A DNA stretch of 64,000 nt from Zymoseptoria tritici IPO323 (taxonomy: Eukaryota; Ascomycota; Dothideomycetes; Mycosphaerellales; Mycosphaerellaceae): contig NC_018216.1 of assembly GCF_000219625.1 (NCBI RefSeq), positions 3,441,382 through 3,505,381 on the forward strand, read 5' to 3'. Positions 57,875 through 64,000 of this stretch are shown piece after piece. How positions within the stretch are numbered: the stretch's first letter is position 1; each line of letters opens with the position of its first letter. The notes below the pieces were generated by a model, which saw nothing but the letters and a program-made list of their open reading frames with translations, had not been told where the DNA came from and searched no databases. The position numbers and the translations under genes are program-made.

Positions 57875-57995
57875 GGTAGATTGCGATGAATAGCTCCGCT
57901 CGATGACACCAAGGATAAGGTGTAGAGGTCTTATTCCTTGCTCGTTCAAGATCGATGTTGCTCGCTCGTGTTCGATGAAGATGTGGACGTTGAAG

Positions 57996-59582
57996 TTGGT
58001 CTACCGAATAGTTAACAAGTGATCATCGAGGAGCGGAGTCAGCGGTCCAATACCAGAATATGCTGATATGGTGAATAGAGAGGTTGGGATGAATCAACGA
58101 AATGGCATCAGTGGAGGTAAAGGTGTGTTGGATCGCAAGAAGGAGCTGAAATCCCTCGCTCTCTCTTTTACGAATCAAGTGGAACGCACTTCCGCTCGTG
58201 CGCAGATCATTTGAAGAGGGGTTGGAAGTAAGAATACCAAGCGTACGTAAGCTCTATCAAGCCTTCCAAACTCCATGTGCATACAGAGAACGTTGCGGTA
58301 TTAATTGCGCTCATATATAGCTCATTGGGCCCCTAGCCGCGAGATCCCGGGCGCCACGACCGCGGCATAAGCGGCACATCGATCCCTCCTTGCCGTTTCG
58401 ACTGCGCCGCACTAGAATCGGTTGCTCTTTCCCTAGAAAGGTATCTAAGTCGAGACTGTGCCGGTACTCCGCACGAACAACAGGAACGCATAAGCGAAGC
58501 TGTTGTTTGCGGCGAGGATCGGAGGAGAGATTTTCGAGCTCGTGTACTAGGGGCGGCACAGCAAAAAGCATGAGCCAGATCGATGATAGAATGACTTATC
58601 TCCGTGTATTGGATCTTTGAGCCATCAAACCTTGGTGCGCTTTGCGTGGGGCCGCGAAGATATGAGTTGCCCAAGACCTTGGAATGATAAGTCGCCCCTT
58701 TCCGCAGCGCAGAGGATTGACTGCATCCACAGATGAGAAGCGGAACCATAAAGGGGTCACTCTTCGGCGGCTTAGCGAGGACATCGCGGCACAGCGCGTG
58801 CGAGCGATAGGGTTATCGAGGGAGGAAACGCGAGATAGGAGAGGCGTTGATGTGCAGCGCTAAGCCATTAAAGATAATGCGGCTCAGCGTGGAGGATCGA
58901 TTGTGTTCATGAAGGCGAAGACGCGAGACTATGGAGGCGGTGGTCTCTGACTCTGAGCTCTTTAAGTTCCTGCAACGACGGTTCGGTATTTCCGCATAGT
59001 GAAGGATCGACCCCATACGGAGGATGAGGATGGAGACCGCGTAGGTACTGGTCTGTGGCTCTGGACTATCCAGGATTTTGCAACGACCCAGCCATACATT
59101 CTCACGCTACGTATTGTCGATTTCATCTAGAAGTGAAGGAACAGAGTCCACCACTGATTCAATGGCAATGACGCCGCTCGTTGTTGGTCTGCAGGGCCGA
59201 GCTATCCAGGAATCCGTGACGACAAGTCGATCTTGCACAGCGCGAAGGATGCCAGTACGGTTACGGACAATTGGACAGTCACAAAAATGCAACAGTCGAT
59301 CTTGCGGCATAGTCTTAGCTTCGGAACCGTCAGTATTCTGCTACACGATCTCACGATCAGCTCCCACTTGGCTACATCATAGCTCGCGCATGGGCAAATC
59401 TTACCTCAATCGAGGTGTCAGCTAGACAGGCCGTCGTTCAACGAGACAATGGTTTCGCGCAGAGCCCGGTCTACACGAGCCTATAAAGTTGAGGCTCGCC
59501 GCGTTCAATATTGTCTCTTCAGTCCTTCATCGAAACAGAATCCAACCAGTTCCAACAAACTTGAAGGCCCATATCCACCGCA
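57996..59582. other. Intergenic region with no supported gene
   Basis: About 1.6 kb with normal base composition. Several frames of 60-140 codons overlap on both strands (58311-58784, 59078-59425), are Arg/Ser/Cys-rich and look like chance. No tRNA or transposon sequence was recognised. Confidence 0.4.
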
Positions 59583-60281
59583 ATGCACTTTCAAACAGCC
59601 TTGCTCCATCTCCTGGGGGCTTCCTTCGCAGCGGCCTACGCTGTTCAGCCCGCCGGCTCCAGCGAGAGCATCCATGTGTTCTCAGACTATGCCGATATGG
59701 ATGTCCACGCTCTGCACGTTCAGACACTGTTCGAGACTCTTGGTGGAACATTCAGATTCCAGACCGAAGGTAAGCAGTAGTTTCCTGCCACGTAATCTCT
59801 TGGACGGATCGCTGACCGCTCGCTTTATCCAGACGGCCGGTACACTTCTATCAGCGCGATACACCTGTACAAGGATGCCAGCAAGTACTCCGGCGGCGGC
59901 GGCAATGAGACGAACCGCTTCATGCAGGATGTTAACGATGCTTTCAGTCTGGACGATCGAAGCGTCGGACAAATAGAAGCTCGCGCTCCAATCCAAGTCA
60001 ACAGCCGAACATGCGCCAAAGAAGGCCAGCACGGCGACTACGCCATCGCGGCCGCCGCGCAGCGGAACGCGAATGCCAAATTCTGCCACTTTCTGGACAC
60101 GGTGACGCCCTCCTTCTGGGCCGTGGTCGGTCTGACCTTCTCCAACGTGGCGCGTGGCACCAGGGCGTCGCCGGCCCAGTTTGCTTGCCAAGGCGTTTGG
60201 TCTGTTTCAGCCGCCATAGCCGGGCAGTACATCTCAAAGGCTGTAGAGGATAACTGCGCGGCCCAACTCAACTACTTATAG
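59583..60281 (+). CDS. Small secreted cysteine-containing protein (subtelomeric, effector-like)
   Basis: Two exons, 59583-59769 and 59833-60281; the 63-bp intron has GTAAGC and ATCCAG ends and splits an Asp codon. The product is 211 residues. Residues 1-20 form a signal peptide (MHFQTALLHLLGASFAAAYA). The mature part has four cysteines at 123, 147, 181 and 204, which could make two disulfides, and one N-glycosylation sequon (NET, 87-89). A helix-rich C-terminal half contains TPSFWAVVGLTF and CQGVWSVSAAIAGQY. No family is recognised. It is the last gene before the satellite and telomere, a position typical of variable secreted proteins. Its stop codon is three bases from a perfect hairpin. Confidence 0.75.
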
Positions 60282-60285
60282 CGTA

Positions 60286-60312
60286 GCTCGGGTCGACGAA
60301 GTCGACCCGAGC
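60286..60312. repeat. Perfect 12-bp inverted repeat with 3-base loop
   Basis: GCTCGGGTCGAC, loop GAA, GTCGACCCGAGC. It lies just after the stop codon of the secreted-protein gene and at the boundary to mutated subtelomeric sequence. Smaller palindromes follow (GCGATTTTTCGC near 60323, ACGAGTCGT near 60342). It could be a transposon end, a structured 3' UTR or a breakpoint hairpin. Confidence 0.8.
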
Positions 60313-60769
60313 GGAGCTATAAGGCGATTTTTCGCGAAGCGACGAGTCGTTCGAGAGGGCTTCGGGGATTTTTCTATAAGCCCTTAAGGCTTATAGATTA
60401 AGGAAAAAATAAGAGACGTCGAAAAAGTACTCTCTTCGGGAAGCTAAAATTATTTTAAGATAATCGGTATTCTAGATATAATTTTCTAGAGCTTACTATA
60501 ATTTAGAACCCTTAGCTAGTATTTTTCTTATAATTAGAATACTTTAAGAAAGAGAAGAAAATTAGAACGAGGGCTAGAAAAAAAGATTAGAGCCTAGAAA
60601 AATTAAGAGTAGATATCTACGTAACTAACCTTTTTTAGTACCTTATAGTTAATATATAAGCTTATTAGAATTAATAGTAGCCTTCTCCTATACTATATAG
60701 AGTTAAAAGTACGTTAAAAGTATAAAAACTACTTATATAATACTAAGAAAATATTAGAAGATAGATAGG

Positions 60770-62536
60770 AGTAAACTACTACTATTTTTATCTTTACTAT
60801 AAGAATTACTAGAGACTAACGACTATTTTTCCTAGGCTCTATAGATACTAAGAAGGCTATAAAAAATAGTAGATAGGTAATAGAAATTCTAGAGAGCCTA
60901 AAATAAATCGGTCGGTAATATTAGGAGAGATTAGTATTAATAAAATTCTTTAGAGCTTAGGAGATTTACTAAGGACTAGCTACTATTTTTCGAAGATTAT
61001 ACTAATAGGTAGGAAGCTATAAAAAATAATAGTTAGGTAGTAGAAATTCTAAAACGCCTAAAATAAATTAGTAGAGATATATATATAGATTAGGATAAAG
61101 TAAATTCTTTAGAGCTAATAAGAATTACTAAGGACTAGCTATAATTTTTCTAGCGCTATATTAAGACTAAGAAAGCTATTAAAAATAATAGCCGGGTAAT
61201 AGAAATTCTATAGAGCGGAAAATAAATTATCGAGTAACCCTTAAAGGGATAAGTTATAAGTAAATTATCTAGAGCTTAGTAGACTTACTACGGACTAGCT
61301 ATTATTTTCTTAAGGCTATAGGAATACTAAGAAAGCTATAGAATATAGTAGCCGGGTAATAGAAACTCTAGGGAGCCTAAAATAAATCGGCGAGAAATTT
61401 AGATATAGCCTAGAGTTAAGGAAATTCTTTATAGCTTATTAGATTTACTAAGGACTAGCTATTATATTTCTAGGGCTATATAGATACTAAGGAAGCTATT
61501 AAAAATCGTAGTTAGGGTATAGAAATTCTATAGAGCCTAAAATAAATTATTAAGTACTTCTTAAGAAGATAAGTTATAAGGAAATCATCTAGAGCCTATT
61601 AGATTTACTACGGACTATCTACTATTTTTTTAAGACTATATAGACCCTAGGAAGGCTATAAAAATAGTAGTTTAGTAATGGAAATTTAATAGAGCTTAAA
61701 AGAAATCGTATATAAATTCTAAGGGAGATAAGTTATAAGCTAATTACCTAGAGCTAATTAGATTTACTACGGACTAGCTACTATTTTAGTAAGGCTATAT
61801 AGATACTAAGAAAACCATAGAAAATAGTAGCTAGGTAGTAGAAATTCTATAGAGCCTAAAATAAATCGGTAAGAAATTCGGATAGAGCCTAGAGTTAAGG
61901 AAATTCTTAAGCGCTTATTAGATTTACTAGGGCTTAGTTAATATTTTTCTAGGGCTATATAGATGCTAGGAGAGCTAAAGAAAATAGTAGCTAAGTAGTA
62001 GAAAATCTATAGAGCTTAAAAGAAATCGTTAAGGGATTCTTAAGGAGATAAGGTATAAGTAAATTATCTAGAGCTTCTTAGATTTACTACGGACTAGTTA
62101 TTATTTTTCTAGGGCTATATAGATACTAAAAAGGCTATATAAAATAGTAGCTAAGTAGTAGAAACTCTATAGCGCCTATAATAAATCGGTAAGTAGGTCT
62201 TAAGGTAGATAGAGCCTAAGAAATTCTTTAGAGCTTTTTAGATTTACTAGGAACTAGCTATTATTTTTATAGGGCTATATAGATACCCTATACTCTACTA
62301 AAAATAGTATTTAGGTAGTAGAAATTCTATATATCCTAAAATAAATTAGTAAGAAATCCGGATCTAAGATAGTACTAAGTAATTCTCTAGAGCTTATTAG
62401 ATTTACTATAGAGGTAGTTAGGTTTTTATAGGACTATATAGCTAGCCTATAATCTATAAAAAATAGTAGCTAGGCCGTAGAAATTCTATAGAGCTTAGAA
62501 TAAATTATTAAGAGATTTAGAGAGGAATAAGTTATA
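60770..62536. repeat. Subtelomeric satellite, about 160-bp period, about 11 monomers
   Basis: The anchor AGATTTACTA-(A/C)GGACTAGCTA recurs at 60802, 60962, 61121, 61281, 61441, 61601, 61760, 61920, 62080, 62240 and 62399, so spacing is 159-160 bp throughout. Monomers are diverged and AT-rich, with shared blocks AGAAATTCTATAGAGCCTAAAATAAAT and CTATATAGATACTA. A further monomer follows the insertion, with its anchor at 62870. Confidence 0.9.
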
Positions 62537-62840
62537 GTCTGTCCGTTACTAGCCTTTATAGAGAGAGAGGGTTTGGGGGGCTGAACTAAGGTACAGAGGT
62601 CGCCGGCTAACCGAGCTAATCAGAGGCCTCCGTTGGCGTAAAGTATAGGCTCGGTAGTTAGTAGGCTCTATAATAAGGCCTAAACAACATATACGTACAC
62701 TATATATGTATCTATATATATACGTCCTTAAGGGACGGTGGGCGGGTAAACTAAGCGTAAGGGCCAGTCTAGCGTAAATAAACAGGATGAAGTCTTACGA
62801 AGAAGCGTAAAATCCGGTTATTCCGCCCCTACGTACAGAC
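62537..62840. mobile_element. 304-bp insertion in the satellite, candidate MITE
   Basis: Sequence unlike the satellite, with ends GTCTGTCCGT and ACGTACAGAC forming 10-bp terminal inverted repeats with one mismatch. Removing it brings the neighbouring satellite anchors (62399 and 62870) to 167 bp apart, close to one monomer. It keeps TCA, TGA and TGG sites, so it is less mutated than its surroundings. No clear target duplication. Confidence 0.5.
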
Positions 62841-63154
62841 CTCCTTTAATATATTATCTAGAGCTTATTAGATCTACTAAGGACTAGCTACTATTTTTCT
62901 AGCGTACCTAAATACTATTAGAACCTTAAAAAGGTAGGATAAGTCTAGATAAATTATAATTAGCTTAGGGTTATTTACTCTAGTTCTAAGAATCTAGATT
63001 ATTTATTCGGTTTTAGCTATAGAGTTCCTAGTATTTAGAGTTAGGAATATACTACTAAGAAAGAGTTAGGAAGGATAGTACTACTAAAGAAGAAGTAAGA
63101 AGTATATAGATCTTCTATATAAATATACCCTAAGCCTCTAGCTTTCTAATAACT

Positions 63155-63860
63155 CTATATCTTTTTCGGCCGTCCCCTCTTATTAGTCTTAATCTTCTTA
63201 GGCCTACCTCTACCCTTTTTAGCTATAGGAGGATTAGAAGATCCCTTATTATCGTCGTTACTACTACTTCTATTACTAAACGAGCGCTTAGATCCCTACC
63301 TTATATATAACTCGGGTATACCCGGTAAAGACAAAGGTTTTTCGACGGTTAACCCGAGGTTCCGTCTAGGAGTATAGACGGGTACCTAAACCTCGGGTTA
63401 GCCGAAATCCGAGACCGGGAATCGACTCTACGGGGTCGATTTAGTCTAGAAGTACTCTACTACTATATATCGAAGATACTTCTACTAGTAAATAATCTAG
63501 AAGGAAAGAGTCGGAGATAAGGTAGAGTTAAGAGTAGGGTAAACCTACTACCTATACTATATACTCGGGTTAACCGAAAGCTAGGGGTTAGAAAGGGTTC
63601 TACAGGTATAGAGTAGTCTATAAATAATCTATTACGGTCTCTAGGTAAAGATAAGATCTTAGACTATAGAGTATAAGAGGTATAAGTAAGAACAAGAGAG
63701 ATATCCTTAGGTACCTTAGCTAGAGTAAACAACGTCTTAGACCCCTCTACCTAGTAATAGTAAGGGTTCCTAGGGTTTACTTTAGTTTAAAAGTACCCTA
63801 CTATAGTATCTTTTAGTAGGTCTTGTCTTATAATATATACGGCAAAAGGTAAAGGGAAGC
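63155..63860 (-). pseudogene. RIP-degraded gene for an AT-hook protein, cut by the telomere
   Basis: Minus-strand frames read through TAG and TAA stops at likely Gln and Trp codons. From the telomere inward: FPLPFAVYIIRQDLLKDT, VEGSKTLFTLAKVPKDISLV, LSLPRDRNRLFIDYSIPVEP, then after one frame change near 63460 TKSTP-x-SRFPVSDFG, TPRRNLGLTVEKPLSLPGIP, a Ser-rich linker, and at the C-terminus two AT-hooks, GRGRPKKIKTNKRGRPKK, ending at 63155. AT-hooks bind the minor groove of AT-rich DNA. The frame continues to within a few bases of the first TTAGGG, so its start is lost or lies beyond the break. The family is not recognised. Confidence 0.6.
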
Positions 63861-63867
63861 GCGGGTT

Positions 63868-64000
63868 TTAGGGTTAGGGTTAGGGTTAGGGTTAGGGTTA
63901 GGGTTAGGGTTAGGGTTAGGGTTAGGGTTAGGGTTAGGGTTAGGGTTAGGGTTAGGGTTAGGGTTAGGGTTAGGGTTAGGGTTAGGGTTAGGGTTAGGGT
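63868..64000 (+). repeat. Telomere, (TTAGGG)n
   Basis: 133 bases, 22 perfect TTAGGG units reading toward the right edge. This is the G-rich strand running 5' to 3' to the chromosome end, so the window ends at a natural telomere or very close to it. Confidence 0.98.

Noticed and set aside
58311..58749. Overlapping minus-strand frames of 86 and 138 codons
   Set aside because: They overlap each other in different frames and have no recognisable features.

Overview
This is a chromosome end from a filamentous ascomycete, most likely a dothideomycete. The last 133 bases are 22 copies of TTAGGG running off the right edge. The genes have short 49-148 bp introns with CTAAC-type branch sites. The transposons carry dense C-to-T (and G-to-A on the other strand) changes typical of repeat-induced point mutation (RIP). 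No species is claimed.

Layout. 1-2276: a poly(ADP-ribose) glycohydrolase gene and its flanks. 2277-16701 (minus): one large host gene of unknown function, cut in two by a 9.5-kb Ty3/Gypsy element (A1, 4411-13898, 4-bp target duplication CTCT). 16702-25717: an ordinary gene island holding an acidic hypothetical protein, a small EHE-motif protein, an SRPBCC-fold protein, an E2-like protein without its catalytic cysteine, and a DUF3494 ice-binding-type secreted protein with a Thr/Lys and Pro-rich tail. 25718-38804: a second copy of the same retroelement (A2), inverted relative to A1, target duplication AAGG, carrying an internal 3,613-bp direct duplication. 39333-57190: nested transposons. A TIR element lies at the left edge. 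Gypsy element B (39884-53032, TSD TCCGA) is itself interrupted by a younger chromodomain Gypsy element C (44919-51264, TSD CTAAC). A Tad1-like LINE remnant lies to the right. 57191-59582: mostly unique sequence with one possible membrane-protein gene. 59583-60281: a small secreted cysteine-containing protein, the last host gene. 60282-63867: subtelomeric sequence with a 160-bp satellite array, a 304-bp insertion in it, and a RIP-damaged AT-hook protein gene that runs straight into the telomere.

The most interesting signals are: (1) the split host gene, whose halves rejoin in frame once the element and one target-site copy are removed; (2) a RIP spectrum that hits almost only CpA preceded by a pyrimidine (TCA, CCA) and spares ACA and GCA, and that stops sharply inside the outer parts of the LTRs; (3) a long antisense reading frame between pol and the 3' LTR of family A; (4) a cysteine-to-glycine E2 pseudoenzyme; (5) a satellite whose period matches the short nucleosome spacing of fungi. 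All positions were worked out by eye; splice sites are inferred from frame and consensus.
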